NCBI GenBank assembly: GCA_903922535.1 | Contig: CAIXUF010000283.1 | Coordinates: 1-5,548 of the forward strand | Reading direction: 5' to 3' | Origin: Candidatus Hydrogenedentota bacterium | Lineage (GTDB): Bacteria; Hydrogenedentota; Hydrogenedentia; Hydrogenedentiales; CAITNO01 | Length of the DNA: 5,548 nucleotides | Shown here: in pieces, positions 1 through 5,548 of the stretch | Layout of the letters: the number at the start of each line of letters is the position of its first letter | Numbering within the stretch: position 1 is the stretch's first letter | Program-made: the position numbers and the translations under genes | Notes under the pieces: model-generated | What the model was told of the DNA's origin: nothing | The model's input: only the letters and a program-made list of their open reading frames with translations | Database searches by the model: none

Positions 1-1518
1 ACGCTGGTGGAACTGCTGGTGGCCCTGGCCATTTTCATGGTCATCATGGGCAGCCTTGCGCTGCTGCTTTCCGGTTCGGTCCGCACGGTCAACCAGGGCT
101 ACGCCATGATGAACGCCATGGAGCGGGCCCGCGGCTCCATGTCCGTGCTGGAGGCGGACCTCAAGACCGCCTTCGCCTCCCCCGAAAAGCCCCAGTCCTT
201 CCAGTTCTACGGCGAGCCCGACGGGTTCCTGTATTCGGGCCAGCTCACCAGCGGCGGCTTTGGCCGCGTGACCTACGCCGTCCACGTCGACAACAGCAGC
301 CCGCCCATGCAGGGCACGGGCGGCACCGAAATGGTCACCCTCACCCTGCCCTGGGGTTCCGTGGCGGAGCAGTTTGCCCGTGTGCTCTGCCCGATAAACC
401 CCAAGAATCTGGACAAGCCCAACATTGACAAGAACGACGACGGGGTGCCGGACATCACCCTCACCGGGCTGGACACGTCGATCAGCACCATTACCGCCGA
501 CCAACTGGCCGCCTGGAACGTGCTCAACAATCCGAACGATCCCCTGCCCAAGAACGGTTTTGACCAGTGGGCCGCCACGATCTTCCCCCAGATCTATCCC
601 GTGCCTGACGGGGCGCGCACGGATTTCAACTATCCGCTGGAGTTCACCCTGCGCATCCGGCGCGGCGTGCTGCTCCGCTATGAGGAGCGCGGCCAGGGCA
701 CGCTGACCGAGTTCTCCGACCCCATTATGTCCGGCCTCTTCGCCTCCATGGACGGCCAGACCTCCCTCGTTTCGCCCTTCGGCAGCATCAAGGACGACAC
801 CTCCGTGCTGGCCAATTTCTCCGACGACACGCGCGACAGGCTCAACCAGCTCCAGCAGGCCCACTACTGGGTGCGCATGCTTTCCGGCAACCTGCCGCTG
901 AACAGTCTCGTGGACCCCTTCACGCCCGCGCCGAACTTCTGGACCGAGGACGGCGGAACCAGCGGGAAACGCTGGCGCGACTTTGTTGTCACCGAGGGCA
1001 TTCTCGTCGCCGCCGAACTCGTCATTCCCGGCACCGACCAGGTGATCGCCGGGTTGGACAGCGCGCGGCCGGGCAGCAACGGCCTCCCGCAGTCCGTTGC
1101 GATCAGCGCGCTCGACATGGCCTCGTTCTTCTCCTATGGGACGGAGGATGGGGCGGACCGCAAATGGTTCAACACGCTGTGGAACCTGCCCGAAGTGACC
1201 CTGCCGTCGGACGTCAACGGCACGGTGATCAAGCCCATGTTCAACTACTTTCTGTTCGGCCCCTCGGCCGGCCCCGTTCAGGGATTCTACGGGGGCGATC
1301 CCGGCGTGGTCGCGGGCGTCTTTGACGACGCGCTGCGTGTGCAGGTTATTGACTACGCGCCGGGCAATCCGCTCAAGCCCCGCCTGCCGGCGTGGGTGGC
1401 GCCCGGGTTCTGGATTTTCGGCGACCCGCCCCGTTCCGGCGCGCCGCCGTTCCACCAGTGGTTCCAGCAGAAAGTTGACATCCCGTCGGCGTACCTGCGG
1501 CAAAGCACGGGGACGTGA
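1..1518 (+). CDS. GspJ-like minor pseudopilin, oversized, 5' end cut by window
   Basis: Frame 1 is open from the first base to TGA at 1516-1518 (505 codons in view). It opens with TLVELLVALAIFMVIMG, the conserved prepilin N-terminus. The Glu is mature position 5, so the basic leader, the Gly cleavage site and the first mature Phe lie just upstream; the GTG at 7 is therefore not the true start. Residues 1-24 form the hydrophobic pilin helix, which anchors the protein in the inner membrane and packs in the pseudopilus core. The rest should be periplasmic: YPLEFTLRIRRG near 211 looks like a beta strand, and GLPQSVAISAL at 361-371 resembles the 'LPxxVxxxL' strand of GspJ. A DKNDDGVPD loop at 143-151 fits a calcium-binding TSP3/dockerin-type pattern. 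At over 500 aa it is more than twice the usual GspJ length. The GspJ call rests on the N-terminus, the following GspK-like gene and weak strand resemblance; another large type II/IV pilin-like protein is possible. Confidence 0.8.
   Translation, partial: TLVELLVALAIFMVIMGSLALLLSGSVRTVNQGYAMMNAMERARGSMSVLEADLKTAFASPEKPQSFQFYGEPDGFLYSGQLTSGGFGRVTYAVHVDNSSPPMQGTGGTEMVTLTLPWGSVAEQFARVLCPINPKNLDKPNIDKNDDGVPDITLTGLDTSISTITADQLAAWNVLNNPNDPLPKNGFDQWAATIFPQIYPVPDGARTDFNYPLEFTLRIRRGVLLRYEERGQGTLTEFSDPIMSGLFASMDGQTSLVSPFGSIKDDTSVLANFSDDTRDRLNQLQQAHYWVRMLSGNLPLNSLVDPFTPAPNFWTEDGGTSGKRWRDFVVTEGILVAAELVIPGTDQVIAGLDSARPGSNGLPQSVAISALDMASFFSYGTEDGADRKWFNTLWNLPEVTLPSDVNGTVIKPMFNYFLFGPSAGPVQGFYGGDPGVVAGVFDDALRVQVIDYAPGNPLKPRLPAWVAPGFWIFGDPPRSGAPPFHQWFQQKVDIPSAYLRQSTGT
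427..453 (+). other. Calcium-loop-like motif in the GspJ-like protein
   Basis: Encodes DKNDDGVPD (residues 143-151 counted from base 1). Acidic or Asn residues occupy loop positions 1, 3, 5 and 9, with Gly at 6, the spacing of thrombospondin type 3 and dockerin-like calcium loops. It follows an Asn/Lys/Pro-rich stretch and precedes a Thr/Ser-rich segment, as expected for a surface insertion in a pilin fold. Calcium binding is inferred from the motif only. Confidence 0.5.
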
Positions 1519-1528
1519 CGGAAGACGC

Positions 1529-1546
1529 GGCCGCCCCAGGGCGGCC
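1529..1546 (+). repeat. Intercistronic GC-rich inverted repeat (hairpin)
   Basis: GGCCGCCC at 1529-1536 is perfectly complementary to GGGCGGCC at 1539-1546. With a realistic four-base loop (1536-1539) it forms a 7-bp all-GC stem. No T-run follows, so it is not a standard intrinsic terminator. It lies between the stop of the first gene and the start of the second, and it would bury the AGGG at 1538-1541 that could serve an ATG at 1552. An mRNA-stability or translation-modulating role is possible but unproven. Confidence 0.5.
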
Positions 1547-1555
1547 AGCATATGC

Positions 1556-1562
1556 GAGGCGG
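1556..1562 (+). promoter_or_regulatory. Shine-Dalgarno-like site for the ATG at 1567
   Basis: GAGGCGG contains a GAGG core (1556-1559) placed 7 bases before the ATG at 1567. The alternative in-frame ATG at 1552 has only AGGG at 1538-1541, ten bases away and inside the 1529-1546 hairpin. Starting at 1567 also yields a compact basic leader (MRKTDRRARRG), typical of prepilin-type signals. Both points favour 1567, though 1552 is not excluded. Confidence 0.5.
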
Positions 1563-1566
1563 TTGG

Positions 1567-4500
1567 ATGAGGAAGACTGACAGAAGGGCACGGCGCGGCG
1601 CGGCGCTGATCATTGCCATCGCCATCCTGACGGTGATGCTGGCGATCGGCCTCACCTTCTTCACCGTGGCCCGCGTCGAGTCCACCACGGCCATGAACGT
1701 CGTCAACACGGTCCGCGCCGAGCATCTGGTCGATGCGGGCTTTGCCATGGCCGAATACCGGCTCAACCGCGACCTCCAGGACCATCCCCAGGCCACCAGC
1801 CTTGACCACGCCTGGCGCACCCTGTTCAACGGCGCCGCCTACGCCGGAAAAAACTGGGCCAACTCCACCGGCAACCCCGCCTTCAACCTGGACCCCATCG
1901 AGCGGGCGCTGCACAATTCCGGTTACTTTGACAAGATGAGCCTGCTCTACGTGCAGTTTGCGGCGGACAAATCCATCGAACCACTCTTCCGCGGCTCCGT
2001 CACTGCGCCCTGGCTGGCCATCCCCCGCTGGCAGGGTAACACCATCCTGCTTTATAAATCAGAGAAGGACATGCCGCTCTGTTTCGTGGACCATACCGTC
2101 AGCCCTCCCGCTGTCGTCCTGATTTCCGACGCCGACGTGAACAAGGCGATCACTCCCTTCTCCGTCGTCCGTTTTGACAACACCGTGGACGCGGCGGGCA
2201 GGCCGACCGACACCAACAACACGGGCCTCTTTCCCTTTGTCACCTCCGGCTTCTTCGGGCCCGTGGCCCGGCGCGATCAAAACAACGCCATCATTGACTA
2301 CCCCTGGCCCACCATGGGCCTGGATTGGCTCTGGCCCGTCGAGCAGGTGGACCGCTGGGCCGATGTCGACGCCAACGGCGACGGCATCCGGGACAGCATC
2401 TGGATTCCGCTGCCCAAGGATGTGGACCTGGCCGCGGACGGCGTGGACAACGACCTCGACGGCTGGCCCGACCCCGTCCGCCCGCCCGATGATCTTGGCC
2501 AAAGCAGCGTCGATGAGGAGGGCAACCCGGTTCGCGACTTCGAGATCGGTGCCTTTGTCTACCGGGTGGACAGCACGGGCCGTCTCGTGCGCTCGCTCAA
2601 CAATCTGGACACCCTGAACGGCACCCGTCTCCTGCTGACCATTCCCCTGCCCGGCCTCAGGCTGCCCATCGACATGAACAACGACGGCAGAATTGACAGC
2701 AAAGATTTCTACAACGCGAGTCGCATCGCCGATCCCGTCAACGGCAGCCCGGTCTACGTGAACCTGCCGGGTACGGTGAATGTGCCCACGAAGAACAGCA
2801 CGGCCCCCAACGCGCCTGTCGTCATGCAGACGCTCGACATCACCGCCGTGGACACCATCGACAACGACTATGACCAGTTCGTGAACGGGTTCAACGCCTA
2901 TGTGTTCCTGGGCAACCCCATGAACACCAGCCACGCCGCAGCCGCAACCACGGCAGACGTCACAGCCCAGAAGATTGCGGGTGCCCCCCTGCAGTACGAT
3001 TCGACCCTCGCCCGCACCAAGTTTGCCAACAAAATCATCCATTGGGCCGCCGACACTGTTGCCAATGTGCCGGGAATCATGCCCAACATCACCTTTTCCG
3101 ACAACGCGCCTGCATGGCTTTCCGCCCCCGCGGTCGGCGTGCCGCCCGTCGTAATATCGATCACCGGCGAGCCTGTCTGCGACATTGTCGGACGCGCCGC
3201 CATCCAGGTGGTCGACGAGTCGTCCAAGGTCAACATGAACGCCGCAGGCGGCCACGTCTACCGTCAGGACTATGACGCCACCGCCACCGCCGGTCTGACC
3301 CCCGTCCAGCGCGGCGAGCACATCCAGCGCGCCTTCAACCAGGGCGCCTCCACCTTCGAATACGAGACCCGCGCCCTGCCCGACATGGGCGTGGACCGGG
3401 CCGCTGATTTGTGGGGCATGCTCACCGGTGCCGGCTGGATGCTCGACCCCCCCACCGGCGCAAAGTGGGACTACCGCACACTGGCAGTCGACCACCTCGT
3501 CGCCCCGGCGGTTAACATTCCCTACGCGCCCCTGCAGCCCTACGCCTACGACATCAGCCTGCCCGGCTACGGCCGCGTCGATGACAACATGAACTCGTTG
3601 TTGCTGGCCTTCAACGGCCGCGCCGACGCGGGCACCCAGCACCCCGACCAGGGCCTGTGGGCGCCCCCGCTGGGCCCCCTGGCACAGAACGTTCTTACGG
3701 GCACGCTGGCGCTCCCGACAAGTTGGCACAGTGACACGGCCCAACAAGCCATTGCGCGCGCGGAGTTGCAGGGATACCCCTACCCCTTTGCCGACGCACT
3801 GCCCCTCAAGGCGACCTATGCGGAAGTGGCCAAGACCGTCGGCAAGCCCTCGTTCCATGACTACTACAACCTGCTCGGCATGCTGGAGGGCATCGACGAC
3901 CCCTCCGAACTCCGGCAGGCGGCCCCCCTGCGCAACCTGATCGCCGAAGCCGACAGGCTCGACAACAACAACGACAGCGTCACCGACGAAATCGGCGAGG
4001 CCGGCGACCGGCTGCTCGCCAACCACTACGAACTGCAAAAGGCCGTCGAGAAGAACGGCAACAAGATCTTCGGCGATTTGACCTGGGCCAAGGTCAAAAA
4101 CGTGGTCACCGCCAACAGCGACTCGCGCAACGTCAACTATGTCGAGGCCGCGGCCGGCCACAAGGCCGTCAACAAGATTGACCCCAATCTCGCCCCGCCC
4201 GCACAGTTGGCCGCCGGACTCCTCATCAAGGGCGAAGACATCACGCCCGTCACCGACCAGTACATTGGCAGCGGCAAGACCCCCAAGATTTCCCTGCCCA
4301 AGGTCGTGCCGCCCCCCGCGGATGATCCCCTTACCTTCGCGGAAGGGCTGCGGCAGGCCGACACCACCTTTACCGGATACATTTTTGGTCAGCCCACGAC
4401 GTTGAGCTCGGGCGGCATACTCAACGGCCTGTTCGCCGCCGACCCCGAACTGCAGGCCATGCAGGCCGCTGTCAACATCGCCGACAGCCGCGACGCCGAC

Positions 4501-5265
4501 TGCGCCCGATCCCTGCTCGTCATGGACAGGCAGGTCACCGCCTCCTCCTATCAAACCTGGTTCGACCGCAATTACGGCAGGGCCACCCCCTTTGCGCCCC
4601 TCGAGCCGCTCAACGAGCGCGAGCGCATCGCCCAGAGCGACGCCTTCCCCGTTGGCGACTTGCAGGACTATCTCATCACCGCCATCGGCGGCTCCGCCGC
4701 CGACAGGCGCGTTGTCTCCGTCGATGACTGGTGGCAGGTCCTGACCGCCGCCGCCGGGCAGCGAGAGGACCGCACCATCAGCTACGCCGCCGCCGGCGTC
4801 GACGCTATCCGGATCAACGAACTCATGGTCCGCCCGGTCCGCCGCGTCGAGGCCGAGGCCGTTACCCACATACCGGATCCGTCCGGGTCGGGGTTGCGCG
4901 TTCCCCTGTGGTCGTTGTACCCCAACGTTCCGACCAACGAGAACAATCTCAACCCCACGCCCTATCCGGGCATGCCCGAGTTCGATTTGGACACGATCAC
5001 GGAGTTTTCCCCCGCAGTGACACAATGGAGAATGCGCTCGCCCTATGACACGGCGCCGACCACGGGGGGAACGGCGGCAACCTATCCCTATGTCCTGGGC
5101 GATGAAACCGCGATGGTTTACACCGTGCCCATCACGGCCCCATGGGTTCCAGAGGGCGACCCGACGGAATTGCAGAACAACGTAAACGATGACATCATCG
5201 AGTTCCGCGTAAAGACCACGACCGATGGTCAGCCCCAGGGACTGCCCCCGGGGCGCATTATCTGA
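1567..5265 (+). CDS. GspK-like minor pseudopilin, very large, frame interrupted near its 3' end
   Basis: The 1232-codon frame ends at TGA 5263-5265. ATG 1567 was chosen for its GAGG site and short basic leader; ATG 1552 adds five residues. After MRKTDRRARRG comes AALIIAIAILTVMLAIG, a prepilin-type helix with probable cleavage after Gly11. Mature position 5 is Ile, not Glu, as in GspK, which caps the pseudopilus tip. The usual GspK Asn motif appears as VDESSKVNMNAA (549-560), with a weaker second version at 868-885 (VNKIDPNLAPPAQLAAGL). Calcium-loop-like segments lie at 268-276, 294-302, 369-380, 432-440 and 799-807. AVNIADSRDAD (968-978) and INELMVRP (1083-1090) precede a beta-rich C-terminus. 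Usual GspK is about 300 aa, so large insertions are present. It follows the J-like gene on the same strand, probably co-transcribed. Coding clearly continues past the stop in the -1 frame, so TGA 5263 is unlikely to be the natural end. A large PilX-like protein is the alternative. Confidence 0.78.
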   Translation: MRKTDRRARRGAALIIAIAILTVMLAIGLTFFTVARVESTTAMNVVNTVRAEHLVDAGFAMAEYRLNRDLQDHPQATSLDHAWRTLFNGAAYAGKNWANSTGNPAFNLDPIERALHNSGYFDKMSLLYVQFAADKSIEPLFRGSVTAPWLAIPRWQGNTILLYKSEKDMPLCFVDHTVSPPAVVLISDADVNKAITPFSVVRFDNTVDAAGRPTDTNNTGLFPFVTSGFFGPVARRDQNNAIIDYPWPTMGLDWLWPVEQVDRWADVDANGDGIRDSIWIPLPKDVDLAADGVDNDLDGWPDPVRPPDDLGQSSVDEEGNPVRDFEIGAFVYRVDSTGRLVRSLNNLDTLNGTRLLLTIPLPGLRLPIDMNNDGRIDSKDFYNASRIADPVNGSPVYVNLPGTVNVPTKNSTAPNAPVVMQTLDITAVDTIDNDYDQFVNGFNAYVFLGNPMNTSHAAAATTADVTAQKIAGAPLQYDSTLARTKFANKIIHWAADTVANVPGIMPNITFSDNAPAWLSAPAVGVPPVVISITGEPVCDIVGRAAIQVVDESSKVNMNAAGGHVYRQDYDATATAGLTPVQRGEHIQRAFNQGASTFEYETRALPDMGVDRAADLWGMLTGAGWMLDPPTGAKWDYRTLAVDHLVAPAVNIPYAPLQPYAYDISLPGYGRVDDNMNSLLLAFNGRADAGTQHPDQGLWAPPLGPLAQNVLTGTLALPTSWHSDTAQQAIARAELQGYPYPFADALPLKATYAEVAKTVGKPSFHDYYNLLGMLEGIDDPSELRQAAPLRNLIAEADRLDNNNDSVTDEIGEAGDRLLANHYELQKAVEKNGNKIFGDLTWAKVKNVVTANSDSRNVNYVEAAAGHKAVNKIDPNLAPPAQLAAGLLIKGEDITPVTDQYIGSGKTPKISLPKVVPPPADDPLTFAEGLRQADTTFTGYIFGQPTTLSSGGILNGLFAADPELQAMQAAVNIADSRDADCARSLLVMDRQVTASSYQTWFDRNYGRATPFAPLEPLNERERIAQSDAFPVGDLQDYLITAIGGSAADRRVVSVDDWWQVLTAAAGQREDRTISYAAAGVDAIRINELMVRPVRRVEAEAVTHIPDPSGSGLRVPLWSLYPNVPTNENNLNPTPYPGMPEFDLDTITEFSPAVTQWRMRSPYDTAPTTGGTAATYPYVLGDETAMVYTVPITAPWVPEGDPTELQNNVNDDIIEFRVKTTTDGQPQGLPPGRII
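1597..1665 (+). other. Prepilin-type cleavage site and membrane helix of the GspK-like protein
   Basis: Encodes the junction RRG/AALIIAIAILTVMLAIGL. Basic residues sit directly before Gly (residue 11 from ATG 1567), followed by about 20 hydrophobic residues. A prepilin peptidase (GspO/PilD family) would be expected to cut after this Gly. Mature positions 1-5 are A-A-L-I-I, so the Glu5 found in major pilins and in the preceding J-like protein is absent. That absence is the normal state for GspK. Confidence 0.7.
2368..2472 (+). other. Pair of TSP3/EF-hand-like calcium loops in the GspK-like protein
   Basis: Two loops are separated by about 17 residues: DANGDGIRD (2368-2394) and DNDLDGWPD (2446-2472). 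In both, loop positions 1, 3, 5 and 9 are Asp or Asn and position 6 is Gly. Many secreted bacterial proteins carry such repeats, and calcium sites are known in the large domain of structurally characterised GspK. Here the assignment is by pattern only. Confidence 0.55.
2671..2706 (+). other. Complete dockerin/EF-hand-type 12-residue loop
   Basis: Encodes DMNNDGRIDSKD (residues 369-380). Asp1, Asn3, Asp5, Gly6, Ile8, Asp9 and Asp12 all match the canonical calcium loop, making this the best match in the window. It is followed by FYNASRIAD, where a type I dockerin would have its helix (compare 'DxxxLxxxL'). Only one full loop is clear here, so a complete two-loop cohesin-binding dockerin is not claimed. 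Confidence 0.6.
2860..2886 (+). other. Degenerate calcium-loop-like motif
   Basis: Encodes DNDYDQFVN (residues 432-440). Loop positions 1, 3 and 5 are Asp and position 9 is Asn, but Gly6 is replaced by Gln. It may be a weakened member of the same loop series. Confidence 0.35.
3961..3987 (+). other. Calcium-loop-like motif in the distal half of the GspK-like protein
   Basis: Encodes DNNNDSVTD (residues 799-807) followed by Glu. Loop positions 1, 3, 5 and 9 are Asp or Asn, with Ser in place of Gly6. It lies between the helical segment FHDYYNLLGMLEGIDD (from 763) and the second weak Asn motif at 868-885. Confidence 0.4.
5232..5254 (+). repeat. GC-rich inverted repeat overlapping the frame break
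   Basis: GCCCC at 5232-5236 is complementary to GGGGC at 5250-5254, giving a 5-bp all-GC stem with a 13-base loop. The right arm is part of a C5G4 run (5245-5253). Such a stem plus homopolymers is a plausible place for polymerase slippage or a sequencing/assembly indel, and it coincides with the switch of coding frame. Confidence 0.35.
5247..5253 (+). other. Candidate slippery heptamer C CCG GGG (-1 direction)
   Basis: In the reading frame of the GspK-like gene the bases read C-CCG-GGG, which formally fits X-XXY-YYZ. A -1 slip here joins LPPG directly to AHYLTVNVVD in the frame that stays open downstream. Efficient bacterial sites usually have A or T in the second triplet, and downstream I see only a 4-bp GGTC/GACC pairing (5267-5270 with 5280-5283), so true programmed frameshifting is weakly supported. 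An indel is simpler. Confidence 0.2.
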
Positions 5266-5548
5266 CGGTCAATGTGGTGGACCCGGTGACGGGGTTGATG
5301 ACGGTTGACGATGTGGACCAGCTTCAATACACCGTCAAGTACACCAATTCCACGGTCAACTACCCCATCACCGGCGGTGTGCCGTCCATCGCCGCCGACA
5401 TTGCCTTCATTGACGCGATCACGCCTGATCCCTACGACATTGCGGCAAATTACCAGAAGAACAAACTGCGGGCGGACTATTTTGAACGCTATTGGCAAAC
5501 CGTGGACGAGACTGAATACATCGCGACCGCCCAGCGCCGCGACCTTGG
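5266..5548 (+). pseudogene. Out-of-frame continuation of the GspK-like gene, running off the window
   Basis: The frame with codons starting at 5262, 5265 and so on has no stop from 5193 to the window end. It reads as normal protein: HYLTVNVVDPVTG, then VDQLQYTVKY, PITGGVPSIAADIAF and a charged, helix-like ANYQKNKLRADYFERYW. Codon use matches the preceding gene. It has no convincing start: GTG 5274/5277 and ATG 5298 lack a well-spaced ribosome binding site (GGGG at 5291-5294 is only 3 bases from ATG 5298) and no signal or pilin helix follows. It therefore looks like the C-terminal part of the same protein, shifted by -1 relative to the upstream frame. One missing base between 5193 and 5265 would restore a single protein of more than 1325 aa, with its end beyond the window. 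Confidence 0.7.

Noticed and set aside
425..706. Alternative + frame inside the first gene, rich in Arg, Ser, Pro and Thr
   Set aside because: Biased composition with no domain; a shadow of the frame carrying the prepilin motif. The same applies to other short overlapping frames in both genes.
1529..1546. Intrinsic terminator between the two genes
   Set aside because: The stem is strong, but no T-run follows; the sequence after it is AGCATATGCG.
1353..1829. Minus-strand open frame (158 codons) across the intergenic gap
   Set aside because: It overlaps the C-terminus of the J-like gene and the conserved pilin helix of the K-like gene, and shows no recognisable domain.
2671..2750. A true dockerin domain implying a cellulosome-like system
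   Set aside because: Only one complete loop is seen here; a functional type I dockerin needs two closely spaced loop-helix repeats. The context is pilus/secretion, with no cohesin or glycoside hydrolase in view.
2059..5025. Very long (988 codon) open frame on the minus strand opposite the GspK-like gene
   Set aside because: Its product is dominated by Gly, Val, Asp and Arg with no recognisable domain, as expected for the antisense of a GC-rich gene with strong third-position bias. The + strand frame has a prepilin N-terminus and family motifs.
5229..5498. Minus-strand open frame (89 codons) near the window end
   Set aside because: It is antisense to the out-of-frame continuation of the GspK-like gene, which gives a more protein-like translation with matching codon use.
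5298..5548. A separate third gene starting at ATG 5298
   Set aside because: No well-spaced ribosome binding site and no signal or pilin helix, while the open frame extends well upstream of that ATG to 5193 and joins smoothly to the K-like protein.

Overview
The window looks like part of a type II secretion / type IV pilus-like operon from a GC-rich, probably Gram-negative-type bacterium (G+C roughly 60-65% by eye, with a strong preference for G or C at third codon positions). Both strands were read. All real coding lies on the + strand, and almost the whole window is protein-coding. Lineage cannot be fixed from the sequence. Oversized pilin-like proteins carrying Asp/Asn-rich 'DNDxDGxxD' loops recall planctomycete-like, Lentisphaerota or Hydrogenedentota genomes, but this is only an impression.

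Layout: (1) 1-1518 is a gene cut off at its 5' end. It begins inside a class III prepilin N-terminus (TLVELLVALAIF) and is best read as an oversized GspJ-like minor pseudopilin. (2) 1519-1566 is a short intercistronic gap with a GC-rich hairpin and a Shine-Dalgarno-like GAGGCGG. (3) 1567-5265 is a very large GspK-like minor pseudopilin. It has a prepilin-type N-terminus without Glu at mature position 5, a 'DExxKVNMNAA' motif typical of the GspK family, and several calcium-loop-like motifs. (4) 5266-5548 continues the same protein in the -1 frame without a stop to the window end, so the 1567-5265 frame ends at a frameshift (mutation, assembly error or, less likely, programmed slippage at 5247-5253).

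How the genes may work together: in type II secretion operons GspJ and GspK are adjacent, and with GspI form the tip of the pseudopilus. The J-then-K order here, on one strand with a 48-base gap, matches that arrangement. Both proteins are far larger than the usual family members (about 200 aa for GspJ, about 300 aa for GspK), and both carry Ca-loop-like motifs. The inference is a pair of enlarged, calcium-stabilised tip subunits in the inner membrane/periplasm. No ATPase, secretin, platform protein or peptidase gene is visible, so the machine itself is not proven. The most notable points are the frameshift near 5250 and the calcium-loop enlargement of the J/K pair. I saw no tRNA, rRNA, CRISPR array, insertion sequence or convincing promoter.
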